From the NCBI GenBank assembly GCA_033065855.1, contig JAVXUO010002013.1:16017-80016 (forward strand): a DNA stretch of 64,000 bases, in the 5' to 3' direction. Shown here in pieces: positions 46,110-58,971 of the stretch. The position numbers were made by a program, and so were the translations under genes. This DNA comes from Escallonia rubra. Taxonomy: Eukaryota > Streptophyta > Magnoliopsida > Escalloniales > Escalloniaceae. Position 1 is the first letter of the stretch; every line of letters starts with the position of its first letter. The notes below the pieces were generated by a model, which did not search any database, was not told the DNA's origin, and saw only the letters and a program-made list of their open reading frames with translations.

Positions 46110-46529
46110 TGATATAACTCAAATATAACTCTCAATAATTGGGGAACACCCGGCGAATCTCAGTCAAACTGAGAGATTTATGATTATCTTATCAGGATTC
46201 TAAAAGAGTCTTTAAAGATTGTGACGTGATCCTCGAGGATCCTAACACGATCCTGATTGGATTAGTCCACAGCCTAGTCCTACTAGGACTCTCCTCCTAC
46301 AGCTATATAAAGGGGTCTACCCCCAGGTATGGGACAACTACACACACAGATACACATTGTGTCTTTCATGCTTTTTCAGAGTTATTATCCTGTAGTTGCG
46401 CTCTGACTTAAGCATCGGAGAGTTCTCCGCCGGGAACCCCACCCGATGGTAACTCGTTTTCTGTCTTGCAGGTCATCAATTCAAGCTCGGGTTCCAGAAC
46501 GTACGCGGAGCATATTTTTAGCAGCAACA
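46110..46529 (+). repeat. 3' LTR
   Basis: 420-bp partner of 41250-41670, with TATA at 46303 and the same TGATATAAC..GCAACA ends. Confidence 0.9.
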
Positions 46530-46534
46530 GAAGC

Positions 46535-48650
46535 ATTAATGAAAAAGGTCCTACTTTCAAGATAATGCAGGAGCTGGAGAGGGAAAGGAGAAGGAAGATG
46601 GGGTGAAGTTGTGGGGTTGGGTAGTAATTAATGAGTGGCTAGACATATGAACATAGAGGTAGCAAAGGTACATGGTCTTGGCTCTTTCTAAGGCAAGTGG
46701 GGGATCACGCTTGAATATCCTTTAATTCCAGATCGAGATAAAAGGCTTTTGGGCTTTGATGGAATGAAGACAGGGCAGACATGACTGTTTTTTCATGCAA
46801 AATCTATATTCGCCCTCATGGATCTTCAAAAGGATAGCGTGTCACACGATGAATGTGATGGCTAATGGGAGCTCATCAAGATAATAAATGTGCAATACTA
46901 TAATATAACTTGGAGTATAGGCAATGTCTACAAAATTTATGTCTCTATAGATGGCAATAACGAACTCTTTTGCTTTGTTGCTAAATGTGTGTGGCAATAG
47001 TATCTTGTTGCAACATCATCAAATGAGGTGCTATGATAACAGTTAAAATTGATTGAGTAGTAATTTGCGATTACGATGATCGTACTCTTTTTAGTTCTTT
47101 TTGTTTTTCCCCCTTGTGCTGCAAGTCCGAGATGGAGGTTTTCGAAGGAGGCCGGGCAAATCCACATGGTACAGCGAGACCAACTCACTTGTATCTCGTA
47201 AACGATGATTAAAGTATAGTTACAAATGACATCTCACTCTCCACATATGCATGGCATCATCTATTAAAGCTATTGATCGGTCCTAAGATGCGCTTGGCAA
47301 TCAAACATCAATTTTGAGGATGCCAACCTTGAGACTATTATGCAAGCAAAGATGCTAGGGAGCTTTTTAACTTCGAACAAATTTTGGTTGCTACACTGGT
47401 TACATGAATCTTCTTCCAACCACGTATATAGTGACAATTAATAGTCACTAAATATTTCTATTGACTTTGTGGTAAACATATTCAGGAACAACTATTAACA
47501 GCACATTTTTTGCGTCAAGAAATAAAAGTCACTAGAAACATAAACATTTAACAACCATAAGCAGAAAATAACCAAATTTTTTTCTTTAACTTCTTATAAC
47601 TTTGCTTGAAGCATATGTAACGCGCAATCACTATAAGTAGAAAATAATAATTGCACTTTAAAAGTCAACTAGCTCACTATATAACAAGTTTTAGCCACAC
47701 TTCATATGTCACCTATTGATAGTCAAGATTTGACTACTAAATTGTTGTATTTCAGTTATCTGCTTTCTTTTTTCTTTTTTTTGTGGGGATTAATTGATAG
47801 GAGGGGGTGGCAAAAGAGTAGCCCTTGTACAGAATTTGCGAGACTCAAACTCTGCATTAGCGGGTTCGGAAGGTGCTTTTTCAACCGGTAGGGCTTTCGT
47901 TCTTTGGTGGGTCTCCAAGATCCTCGTCTCCCAACCGATGGAGCTTTCGTTCTTTCGTGGGTCTCCGAGATCCTCATCTCCTTCGTTTATTAGGTAATAC
48001 TGTTACTTTGTCAGTGTGCTTATTGCTTTGGTAGAAAGTTATGAAGTTTCATCAAGGAAAGGTAAATATTTTTTGAATTCATGTGGCCACTAGGAAGATA
48101 GTTTCAACCGTTTTATAATGACAACTATTGATTGCTAAATATCTTTTGTTTCAATTATTTAACGATAGCCAAAAACTTTTGCTACAGTTTCTTGCTTAAT
48201 GGTAACAAAAATATAACTATGGCTATTAATTGTCGCTATATACGAATTGCAGCTATCTTCGTCCTTGTAATCGGGGTTGCGGTGAAAGTTTATCCCAAAA
48301 GTTTGATTATGAGCTCTATATGTTTAACAAGTCTCCAAAGATATTTGGATAAACTCCTTTCCATAGTCCATCTCTAATAGCACCCATAGTATTTACTTTC
48401 CTTTGATTGGGTTCAGGGACCAAACACACTAATACCCTAGGATGGAACTCACAACAGCCTATTTACGATTAAATCGCCATATTTCATCCTGTGTAACCCA
48501 ATAAATCATCCGTCACAAAAAGAACAAACTCAAATTTCAGTCCGGGTCATTTTATCTTTCCCAACATTTGGCTCAGGCTCTAAAAAAACCCCTCTACCAC
48601 TGAAAAACTAAAAATGTTCATTTGGCAACTCTCCTTTTAGATCGTAATTA
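46535..48650. other. Spacer, no gene recognised
   Basis: Frames here are under about 85 codons and match nothing I know. gacaattaatagtcactaaa (47432) and attaattgtcgctatatacg (48225) resemble subterminal repeats of CACTA-type elements and probably belong to an eroded copy. Confidence 0.45.
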
Positions 48651-48960
48651 CACTACAAGAAAACAAAGTTTTTCCAACAATGTATTCCATCCATAAAAGG
48701 GGCCCGATTTGTCGCTAAAAATCTTTACCGACGAAATTCTGTGACAAAGGTCCGTCGTCGAATACCCCGTTGACTAAAAGTTTAACTACTGATTTTGGAT
48801 GTTCTTTCAGTAATTATTAAAACTTTTACCGATGGATTTCCCACTTTTATCAATGGAGATGATTAAATGCATAACTTGGGATAGAAGAAACCAACTTGAC
48901 GACGAATTTATGATGTCGTTAAAGTGAACCGAGTTAACTATGCACAGAGGCATGCACCTC
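48651..48960. mobile_element. CACTA (En/Spm) transposon terminus
   Basis: CACTACAAGAAAA at 48651 is the classic CACTA terminal inverted repeat. The following 300 bp hold subterminal-type repeats (accgacgaaattctgt, tttaccgatgg, gacgacgaattt). The matching TTTTCTTGTAGTG end was not found, so the element is truncated. The base triplet TTA precedes the end. Confidence 0.65.
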
Positions 48961-49439
48961 ATGTTCCTACAAAAAATAAATATGTTTCTTGAGTAATCTT
49001 ATTTGTGACCCTAACCATGTTTCTTACTGTTGCTTCTTGTTTTTTTTCCCCCTTCTCCCCTCAATTTTAAGAGATGCTCGTTACAATTTTTTCTTTGGTT
49101 AACACCAAAACTGTAACCTAAAGTATACACCAAATCCAGGTCGAGTACCCAATGTTCTATTTGTACCAAAACATTACCTAGGTTTAAGGTCCTAATCCAA
49201 TTAAGACGGGCTAGTGAAGCCTCACGGCCGTCTGAAATTTCAGGGGCGAACCTGGCATTTATGAAAAATGTCGGCTAATTGTAAACATTTTACCGAAACA
49301 GCCCCAAATCCGAAATTCCCAATTTACAGCTACCCTCCCCCTACCCTCCAAAAAGAAACAATTCACATCCCTTGTTGCCCAAGATATCCCTTGTAACCTT
49401 TGCACCATAAACGCTCTTTCAACCCTGTCCCTTACCACC
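48961..49439. other. Spacer, no gene recognised
   Basis: Pyrimidine-rich plus-strand sequence without coding signal. Confidence 0.5.
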
Positions 49440-49735
49440 CCCACCCCACCTCCCACCTCACATATCCCTCAAACAGCCAGCCCCCTTAGCCCTTCCACCC
49501 CCATCCCCGACTCCCTCAGCCACGTTCTGTACCACCCCCACCTCTCTCCTCCCACATCCCATCCCCTCACCCCCATCCCCGACTCCCTCAACCACGTTCT
49601 GTACCACCCCCACCTCTCTCATCCCATATCCCATCCCCCCTCCCATCCCCGACTCCCTCAACCACGTTCTATACCACCCCCACCTCTCTCCTCCCACATC
49701 CCACCCCCCCCCCCCAACCCTAAAACAGCCACCAT
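49440..49735. repeat. C-rich tandem repeat of about 70 bp
   Basis: About three units with the core catccccgactccctcaacc then acgttctgtaccaccccc (49503, 49575, 49644) are followed by poly-C. The minus strand reads as a Gly/Val-rich frame of 96 codons, a by-product of the repeat. The many CCC runs could form G-quadruplex or i-motif structures. Confidence 0.75.
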
Positions 49736-49739
49736 ACCC

Positions 49740-52268
49740 TTCCACCACAACACCACTCCCACAACCTCATCCCTTACCTCCGGCCCCCACACTACTGCAC
49801 ATATCCCTCATCCTCCAAAACGCTTCTTTGTTACCCTACCACCACCACCACAACCTCATCCCCTACCACCCCACCTCTCACCCCCACCCCTCAATGCCCA
49901 CATCCCCAACATTGTGTGGCCAACCCTTCCACCACCACCCAAAAATTGAAGAAGAACAATCACGTACACACAAAATTAAAGAAGCATACATGCACACAAC
50001 TAACCATCGTAGCAATTAGTGTGCAACACAATCCAAAAAATGAAGAAACACACGCGACTGCGGCTGGATCTATGCTTGTGGTGGCTGTTGAGGTGTTCAT
50101 AGGGTTCAAATGGCAGTGACAGCGGGGTTGGGAAGTGTGGTTGAGTTTGGGACTCCCAATAGGAGCGGAGGTGGTGATTGGGTTTGGGTGGCGACAGTGG
50201 GGTTGGTTTGGGTGGCGACGGTGGGGTTGGGTTGGGTGGTTAGTTCCTAGTTTAATGGATGACAATGACTATGTGGTTGGGCAAGTGGTGGTGGTGATTG
50301 CGTGGCGAGTTGCGTTAGTAGGTGGTGGTGGAGTGGTACTGTCTCGAAATGGAGTGTGATTTTGGTAGGTTAATTCCAAAAATGATAATTTAAGCCTCAT
50401 TTTGGAGTAACATCACTTTTGGTGTTATATTAAAACTCATCCTTTTAAAGACAAGTGTCCACAATTGGGGTCTAGCAGTTGTGGCTGTCGAGAAGTGGTG
50501 GCTGGCAGTGCTGGGTGGCAATGGTGTGGGTCGTGGTGGCGACGAGAGAGGAGTGGACATGTTAAGAAATTTGGACTAGATATCTTAAAAAATATGGACT
50601 ACTTTGCATAAATATGGTAAAATTTAGCTCTCCTACCTTTTTAAGGCATGCCAAAATAATGACACCCTTTACTTAGATCGGATTTTTGGTTTGAATGGCA
50701 CATAATGTAATATGAGTACGAAAAAGAGGCTCTAAGTTTTCCTACCTTAATACCAAATTAGAAAAAAAGAGGATAAAAAAGGGAAAGGGTGGCCCGTGCA
50801 CGAGTCTCCGCCACTACAGGATATGGAAGGAACATGAATATCTCTTTTTGTTCCAAGCCAAATAACTACTCTAACCAGTTTCTCTTGATATTCACGATTA
50901 TAATGCTTTAAGCATACAGTGCATTTACAACCTCGCTAAATTGCTGAGGAACAACTTTTCTCAATTGAAGAGTTCCTTGACGATGGCATTATCTATCCTA
51001 AGGAAGTACTGCAGTTGACTCTAAAAAAGGCAAAAGCAAAACCAGTCTCTGCTTTCAAGTAGAAGTGGATAGTACCTTGATCAGGCAGCCAGCAAAAAGA
51101 TCCCATCATAGGCCCTAGCATGAAAGGAATCTCGCTTAAGAGTCTCATCCACAGCCACCGGCCTCCTTGATGAGATGCAACTCAGCATCAGCTGTTCTGC
51201 AGTCCAGTTGTAGAAACTTATCACGGATTAGAACTAGTGTTCTCAACTTTTGGACAAGAAACCGAACATCCACCTTTTACAGCCTACTGCATGAGTCATC
51301 TGAAATGAACAATAATTGGCAGTACCACTATGGAAATAGACACATCATTTGGTAGATAATCCATGCAAAATACACCTCTACTTCAACTTGTGTTGTCCCT
51401 GCTCTTACAGAATTTTTTACACACGGTAATCATGACCCTTTGGCCTCTTCGACATATTAGCTCAAGCCCTTTACTCAAGATCTTTGCATTTCTCTTCCTT
51501 CACCTTTTTGTAAAGATTGTTAAAAATCTTCAGCATAAAACCGCTCCGACAACATACATGTAGCAGCACCAGCGGATGAAGCAGTGGGCAAACCCGAAAG
51601 GGCCAGGCAATGTCTAACAGCAAATAAGACACTTCCAAATGGAGCAAGGCATTAAGATAGATCATAACGATTGACACGAAAAGGATCTAATGAAACCCTT
51701 AAACCCTTCCCTCCATCCCAAAATTAATAAAGAATCATCGAGTATAAAAGCCACTAAAGAAAGAACGACATGTATAAGCATGAGCTTACCTTAAATGGGC
51801 TCTCCGAATTGCATCAAGACCACTTACACTTGGATAAGGTTTGCAATACGAGCCAAACCCTCCTGATAGAGTATACCACTGAAATGGATTCCTTGTAACT
51901 GAATGAGAAACTGTAGATGATATTCTCTTTATATCCCTTTCTTCCTTAATTACTTTGAGATAAGTACTCAATTTGTATTCTATGCCTTTGGTATCATATT
52001 TGCTGTAGAACGAGTACAGTACCCAGTTCGAATACCGCATGCAGCTTCGTAACTTATGAGGAATAAACAGTTTCAGGTAGAAAGAGAGTGGAAAAATAAT
52101 TGACACGCACCAGCAGCAAGCCTCAATAGAAGAACACGAGATAGAATGCAAAAAAAGGGGTTAATATAAGAACTCATCATGATAACAATATATAGCTGTC
52201 AGTAGCGTAATTTTCCATAAGATCAAGTTATTTGCGATCAGCATTACTTTTCTTTTAGATTTACAGCT
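49740..52268. other. Low-complexity and spacer DNA; likely 3' flank of the hAT-derived gene from about 51 kb
   Basis: The stretch 49840-50370 is CACC-rich and then GGTGG-rich, with short His/Pro or Gly/Val frames. The stretch 50380-51780 shows no gene. A minus-strand frame of 121 codons at 52151-51786 directly behind the hAT stop codon has no recognisable domain and may be 3' UTR or a retained intron. Confidence 0.45.
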
Positions 52269-55184
52269 TCAAGGACTTTCCCTGGCATCAAGGGATAAAT
52301 AGTCCAACCACGAATTGTCTAAAAGAGGAGATGAAGATAAAGATTTAGAAGGCCACTCACAACTAACATCTATTTCATCAAAAATGATAGGCTTGCACTT
52401 ACCTTCCCTACTTCTATCAATTGCTTGTAACCAGAGATTGCACTGAACAAAAACCAAATCATTGAGTTTCTCCTGCTCCAAGCTGTCACACTTCTGTTTA
52501 TGTAGGTTCTCAAAAGTGCTCCAATTCCACTTACACCACTGAGAACTACATGGTTGACTAAGTATCCGTATTGCAGCTCTCTGAAGGGTTGGGATTTCAT
52601 AACCATATCCTGCCCACCAGTCACCTAAGTATGAATAAAGCCAAAGAAATCATAAGAGAAATGCCATCGGATAAAGATTGTCAAGGGGAAATCATAGGCT
52701 CAAAACAGTTGGATAAAAAAAGTATTATTCAGAAAAATGCCACCTCGTGCAAACCAAAAAACTCTCCCTCAGCCCAATAAATAAATAAGAGCAGGCAGAA
52801 AAAGGGCCTTGAACCTAGCTATAGACAATTTGCCCAAAGAAGTTGCCATGTCTCCAATCTCCATCCCTCCAAATAACTGTCACAAACAACGGGGAATCAA
52901 AGCCCAGAGCTTCGTACCCGTCTCTCTTATAAAGTGACCAACTACTCAGCACATCCAGGACCGTCTCTCTTTGATGGCTTAATGAACAAATAATAAGGAA
53001 TAACTACTATAGTTGGAATGGATCTCCAATGGGAAAGGTTGAATAAAGGTGGGGGCACTCCTAAAAATCCTCATGAGCTTGCTTTCAAGTAACTCGCAAA
53101 TCCATTCTTATTACTCGTTAGCATGCACATATATGTTGTTACATGAAAGCTCCCGTATACTCCTTAAGAAGAATGCAAACGTATTCATTTCAAATTTTAC
53201 ATCCAGATGCCTAAAGGGCTACAGAAGGAAGTGTCTTGTTTCTAAATTTTGTCAATTGTGCATACTTAACCGTCCATGTCATTTTTGGTGAACGTTATCT
53301 ATTTGACCTCAAAGTTTACAACTGATCCATTAATAGTCATCATAAATCTATGAATGCTTGGTAGATTCTATTAACTCTGGGCCAAACCCCATTTTCTTTG
53401 TGGCCTCCTATCAAAAATAAAATGATGGCTTCTCTCTCTCTCCTACTATAAGATGGCATTCCTTTGAGGATAGCCATCAGGAAGAGGAGTTGAAAGACTA
53501 AAGCAATCGAAGCCTAACCTGGGGCATTCAGCCTCCTTCCCATGATTGCAAAATCAGTCCCAAGAGCACCTTGAGCATTTATGTATACGGGATGTTCTTT
53601 TGTTATTTCTGATTTAACTTTGTCGTCAGCGGCCATTTTCAACATTGCTTCTTGAAACCCGTTCTTCATCCGTGAATCAACTTTAAAGTTGAGGCCGTAG
53701 AAAATAGAAGGATTAAGAAATGCTGCTGCTGCATGTAATGGTGAGTGAAGATGCATATTCCATCTCCTATCAATTATATCACAGAGTGGCACATATTTGT
53801 CTTCAATACCATTGTAATAAGCCTTGATTTCGATCTTTGCCCTCTCCATCCCCTCGTATATATAGCCCATAGCAGGCATGTCACCATCAACAACCCTTAG
53901 GATTTTAAGTAGAGGTTCAGACACACTTACAGTTTCACGTGCAGACTTCCAGAATCTATCCGAGTACAACAAGGACTTAAAAGCTTGGGCATCAGGTCCT
54001 CTACTATAAATGGATGATAACCACTCAGAATGAGAAAAGATTTGCTTCAAACTTGCCTCTTGAATCACAATCGACCTCAACGAGAGGAAATTACTGACAA
54101 GTCTAGATATGTTTGGATGAATCAACTCCCTTCCACCTGTGTACTTCCTCATCATATTAAGCGTCCATGCCTGACTATATATGTATCTTGAGATAGCATT
54201 TGCCTCCTCCAATACTGTACTCACTAATTCTTTTTTACTAAAATCCTCCAATATCTTACTAATACAATTGAAAGCACTTGGAGACCAAAACAAGGAAGGA
54301 TATTTAGCCATCAGAAGCCTTCCTGCATAGACATAACTAGCAGCACTATCTGTTAATACTTGAACAATATTCTCTACACCAACCTCCAAAGCCACGGCCT
54401 CAAGCAACTCAAACAAGTATTGAGCGTCATCTACATGGCCAGATAGATCAATGGACTTGAGAAACAGCGTTCCTCTGGGGCATGCAACAGAAAACACTAT
54501 AAGCGACTTGGTCCTACCATCAGACCAGCAATCACACAAGATCGTGCAACCTGTTTCCCTCCATTCATCGCTCAATTTCTTGTAATGATCATTCATATCA
54601 CCTTTCAGTTTGTCCAGAAGGGAAGACCTCATCATTTCACAACTTGGCGCTTTGTAGCCCATCCCGCACTCTGCTACAGCATCCACCATATCCTGAAAAC
54701 CCGTGGATTTAGCAGCACTAAAAGGAACTGAATTTTGGATGAAAAATACAGCAATCTTTTTATCAGCATTCTCCTGCTTTTGCTTCTGAACATCATCGAC
54801 TGATGGCTGAGCACTTGGAGAAGGGTGTGGAAACAACAAAGATGGACAAGTGCTACCATTCTGTCCGCTGGACCCATTATTACGATGGGCGCCGCCGCTA
54901 ATAGAAGAGCTATTTTGTTGACCATTGGCTACTTGGTCCACCTTTTGCCTCTTATGTGCTTTTTGTTTCCTCGTGGTGCTTAATATACTTTGGATGTGGT
55001 CTCGCACATCATCAGGGACTTCAGCACAGGGAACAATGTCCTTGTTTTTTATTTGAGCCAAATGGAATTTCATCCTGTAAACTCCTCCGCTGAACTCCCG
55101 CTGACAATAGTTACATCTAACCTTCTGTCTAGTCGCATCAACAAGAACACAGTGTTCCCAACAGGCATCTCTTCCTCGAACCAT
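52269..55184 (-). CDS. BED zinc finger / hAT-transposase-derived protein
   Basis: A two-exon model: 55184-53519, then 52624-52269, 673 residues. The donor CCAG/GT at 53519 and acceptor TTAG at 52625 agree in phase 1. The start at 55184 (MVRGRDACWEHC) is preferred over 55265 because it is the conserved family start and the extra 27 residues are hydrophobic UTR-like sequence. Domains: BED-type finger (C24, C27, H41 and a following Cys/His region), Ser/Gln-rich linker, DUF659 (about 160-320) with RNase-H-like Asp motifs CDCWSDG (217-223) and LTDSAAS (277-283), and a C-terminal hAT dimerisation block in exon 2 (PTLQRAAIRILSQPC, NWSTFENLH, EKLNDLVFVQ). The open frame and absence of visible TIRs suggest a domesticated nuclear DNA-binding protein rather than an active transposase. 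Confidence 0.85.
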
Positions 55185-56100
55185 AGTAACTAGTAAATTA
55201 AGCAAGGCAGTTAATTTCGCTGAGAATACAAAATGCAAAGTGCACGTTAGAAATCTTCTACTCAAACATGTAGAGATTTTATTCGAAGTGGTTCAGACTT
55301 CAGAATCTGCAAAACAAAAAGTGATATGCAATCCAAAACGATCCCAAAGAACTGCAATTTATAAACGGAAAGCAGAAGGTTAAACATAAACACCAACTAC
55401 GATCATTAAGATCAAGGTGCTCGCAGTCTATCTACTTAGAAGTAAGAGGAGGGGAGTGGCTCCACTCCTTCCTCGTTAAGGAAGTGAGCTTTTACCATAT
55501 GCTTCCTCCAGAAACAACCCATTACCCATTCCTTCCCGTCCTGCGAAATACTAAGAACAGATACTACAGAAACTAACTTGGACGCCTTACTATAGTGATT
55601 TTCAAGATCACATTCGGGTAGCTGATCCTTGCGGATATTTTAGTAAGCATCAAAAGGGAAAACCTTCATTCATTTTAACTGGCCGATAGCCCACCTTGGA
55701 TTAAGGAATACGAAAATTTCTACTACTATTAGTCCCAAATACTTGATAAAAAATAGGGACTATCGACCGCCATAACTCTAATTGAGATTCATTCTTTCAT
55801 ATACAAATAGGAAGTCTTCATTTTTCTTAGCTTTCCTTAAGACTCTCTGAAGCATGTGTCACCAGTATGATGTTATGGAGATTATACTAGACAAATTTTA
55901 GAAGCAATTAACAGTTTCACCAAGCATCCATCAAGACTAAGCAACTCAACATTATTTCACTCAACATTACAAGATTAATCTCAAATGTTAACGATCTCTT
56001 CTATACCTGGTGGTGATGGCGTGGTTGCCGGAAGCTGACGGTGGTCGGAAAGAAACCGGCGATGAAGATCCGAGGAAATGAATAACCACGGCGATAAATC
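55185..56100 (-). other. Probable 5' leader/promoter region of the hAT-derived gene
   Basis: No coding frame was seen. A splice-acceptor-like TTTACTAG ends five bases before the ATG at 55184, so a non-coding 5' exon and leader intron are plausible, as is common in this family. The transcription start cannot be placed. Confidence 0.4.
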
Positions 56101-56165
56101 GGATGTCCTCGCAACGTTTCCCCGAGGACGAGGAGTTGGGGCGTGGAAAATCGGCTTGTTTGTTT

Positions 56166-56287
56166 GCACGTGCTCTGCGCGTGCCTCGGGCAGGGCCTGA
56201 GCCAGACTGGGCGAGCCATGAGCCTAAAGGGTCGATCATGCCTAGCCCAGGTATAGCAGAGCCCATTAGGCCCGACTTCTGGTTGAG
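56166..56287. repeat. Dispersed repeat pair, copy 1
   Basis: The segment gtgcctcgggcagggcctga ... cagagcccattaggcccga recurs at 56659-56768 with about 15% change. It belongs to an unassigned transposon-like family. Confidence 0.7.
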
Positions 56288-56349
56288 ACTTGGACTAACC
56301 CAAGGTATAAAGTGGGCTTGGGCCGGAGTAGATTTTTATTGCTCTTTTC

Positions 56350-56525
56350 GAATTTGGATCCCATGATACATCATGGGAGCTGTCTCCGTTGCTGAGAGAG
56401 AGGGAAGAGGGAGAGATCCAACCATGGTTTCTCTCTCTCTACCCCCTCTCTCTCTCCTCCCCTCTCTCAGCAATGGGGACAACACCCCTGCTGTAACTCA
56501 TGGTTACAGTAGGGGATCTGGATCC
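56350..56525. mobile_element. Small foldback MITE with 9-bp flanking repeat
   Basis: The ends ggatcccatgat and (reverse complement of the right end) ggatccagatcc begin inverted arms that continue through gttgctgagagagagggaag and its right-hand complement around a CT-rich centre. GCTCTTTTC occurs on both sides (56341-56349 and 56526-56534), a 9-bp TSD compatible with Mutator-type mobilisation. Confidence 0.65.
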
Positions 56526-56658
56526 GCTCTTTTCTGCCTTTTTTTTTAGGTTGATGGGTTGACGAAGGATCTGCTGCTCAAGAAAATTCTTGGCAACGTG
56601 TTATACAATCATTTGTTGTAACAATTTTAGCAACAAATTACTTATTTGCGTACGCTCT

Positions 56659-56768
56659 ATACGTGCCTCAAGCAGGGCCTGAGCCAGGCCGGGTGAGCCG
56701 TGAGCCCAAAGGGTCGATCATGCCCACCCAAGGTATAGCAGAGCCCATTGATCCCGACTTTTGGTTGG
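56659..56768. repeat. Dispersed repeat pair, copy 2
   Basis: Second copy of the 56166-56287 sequence, same orientation. The foldback MITE lies between the copies. Confidence 0.7.
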
Positions 56769-56879
56769 GATGGATGGCTGACGAAAGATCCGCTGCTCGA
56801 GAAAATTCTTGACAATGTGGTACATGATCTTCTGCAGTAAAACATCTATATTGTAACGGCTCTAATGACAAATAACAAA

Positions 56880-57494
56880 GTCAATTTGTTCGTCGGGCAA
56901 GGAAAGTTTAAGTTGACATCCAATTTTTTTGGTTGTTTGCTAATGGGTTAATGCATTTTGCTAAAGAATCAAAGGCAATTTACACACAAGATGGAGCTTC
57001 TTTGTTGCAACTATTTCGTTTTAGCTTTAAATTTTATGACATAACACAACCCCATCATCAGTCTACCCCTACCGAGCATTCCTCGCTAGGATGAGCATAT
57101 CAACCACATGCCACGCTCGTCAAATTACCAACCAGACTGACCACCTGATCTAAGTCCTCTGACCACAAAGAATAAGAAAATGAAGACGCTCTGTGGTCAT
57201 GACATTATGCAGATCTCCTACACATTGGGGTTCAATCTACCCGTGAAAAATAGATTATTGATCCACCAGGGAAAGTCTCTTGAGAAGTAAACCATGGCAT
57301 CTACTGAGGGCAGGTCACGCACATCTGGCGTACGAATACGTATGCAGGCAAAAACTACTAGTACTTGTACACGAAGTATAGAGAGGAAAATTCAAGGAAG
57401 TGAAGGCATCCAGTAGTAAAGTAATACGGTCATTCCAATTCAAGGAAGATTCAACAGGTATAGCCATGTTACCTTGCATCCAGTAAATAAGGAC
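56880..57494. other. Spacer left of the copia element
   Basis: No gene was recognised. This sequence continued into 63902-64000 before the copia insertion at the AAAAC target. Confidence 0.5.
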
Positions 57495-57499
57495 AAAAC

Positions 57500-58456
57500 T
57501 GTTGGGGTATAGATTCGGTATTGCTTTGTGACTGAAAGAATGATCGGCTTCGAGGCACGTTGTAAAACGCTCTCCTTAAGTTTATATTTGCCCCCACCAA
57601 AGAAAACGGTGTGCAGCGGGTTACCGGCAAATATCCTCCAAGATACAACGAAGCGCTTTAGTGAATAGCGTTTGCACACACGATATTCACCCCACAGATA
57701 TGTGTATGGAATTCTGGATAATGGGATTTACAAGTAAGAAATTCTGCAGAAATTTCTTGTTGTAAAAGATCTGCCGAAAGGAAAAAATGAAGAGAGTAGA
57801 GGCTTATTGCTAGGTCCGAAAATCTGACCATTGTGCTCTATTTATAAAGCACTAGTGGTTGCTAATCAAGTGTCACACCTTTTCATCATCACCGAAGCAA
57901 TCTGGACCGTTGGATCAGAAACCGTTAAGATCAACGGTACAGATCCGGACTGGTAACTAACCAGCTCCCAACAGTTGGGTCTGTCCAACTTGGAACCACC
58001 CAGCTGCCCAACAGGTGCAACTGTTCGGGTATAACCCGAGTGTAACCACCCAACTGCCAAGGGTCGGATCCGACCCGGTCCGTTGAACCGATGATCTAGT
58101 TTTCATCACGAAAACTTAAAGGTGTCTAACCGCGTCTCGCGATGCGCACGTGCGAAGTGCAAAGTGCGCCATCAAAGCGCCACATTGCGCCTCACAGCCC
58201 ACTGCCACGCTCGCGCGCGCGCGCGTGCGTGCGATTGTTCCTCGTATGGTGCTTCGCACCATACTCGGTGCACATGCACACACCTTAGCATACCACATAA
58301 GTAATAAAGTAAGTGGAGTACTTTATTATATACCCACTTACCTTTTCAATTCCCTTCTATGTGGGATTCATTCATTCTTACCTCTTCACATTCCTTTCAT
58401 CATTTTGACAAAGAAAATGAACCAAACTTGACACTATATTTTGGAAAACACTAACA
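57500..58456 (-). repeat. 3' LTR of the copia element
   Basis: 957 bp, TGTTGGGGTATAG..CACTAACA as read on the plus strand. A minus-strand TATAAATA lies at about 57846-57838, and there is a (GC)n-rich run near 58205. Confidence 0.95.
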
Positions 58457-58971
58457 ATCCCCACCATTTTACAAAATATAAAATAAAAAACAAAACAAAA
58501 AACCAGATCTTATTATCCAGTGAAGTACATGAATAAATGAAGATGTCTTACGACTTGAATCTTCACTTAGTGATTACATAACAAGACTAATCTGAAAAAG
58601 TGTGGTAGATAAACTTTGAACCACCTATCCTTGTTGACTAGCCGGTCACATATCACACATGAAACTCCTATCCATACACAAATCCAGAAAACTGCTTATA
58701 CAATAAATGGCCATGTAATTTGTATCTTGTTTTTCATGAGTGCTCTAGAGTTAAGCCCTTTAAACTCGACAGAAGCGGCCCCACTTCACACTCACTAGTC
58801 AGGTCTATCAAGAGTGTACCGTAACTAACACTCCAAAGATTGATCCTTTTATAGACCTATTAAGAGTATAATACTCACCCTATTCCTTCATTACGGTTAC
58901 CAAGCACATGATCTTGGGATGACTAAAATTTGTGCTTGCAACCACCACATAATGTACTTTTGACTCGTTGA
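58457..58971 (-). other. Untranslated interior between the pol stop and 3' LTR
   Basis: 515 bp without a coding frame, ending at the polypurine tract. It is the usual 3' leader of a copia element. Confidence 0.8.

Larger units (their letters stand above)
41250..46529 (+). mobile_element. Non-coding LTR retrotransposon with 79-bp tandem array
   Basis: LTRs of 421 and 420 bp (41250-41670, 46110-46529) are bounded TGATATAAC..AGCAACA, with a perfect 5-bp TSD GAAGC (41245-41249 and 46530-46534). TGGCGCCATCCGTGGGAC (41674-41691) follows LTR1 as the primer site. AGGAAGTGGGGGGCTTA precedes LTR2 as the polypurine tract. The 4.4-kb interior encodes no recognisable gag or pol; it starts with CCG-rich sequence (to about 43340) and ends in tandem repeats. 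It is a trans-mobilised, LARD-like element with few LTR differences. Confidence 0.9.

Noticed and set aside
47706..47997. Small overlapping ORFs around 47.7-48.0 kb
   Set aside because: Short, overlapping on both strands, no homology that I recognise.
51786..52151. 121-codon minus-strand ORF behind the hAT-derived gene
   Set aside because: No recognisable domain, no proper start context and AT-rich; more likely 3' UTR or intron.
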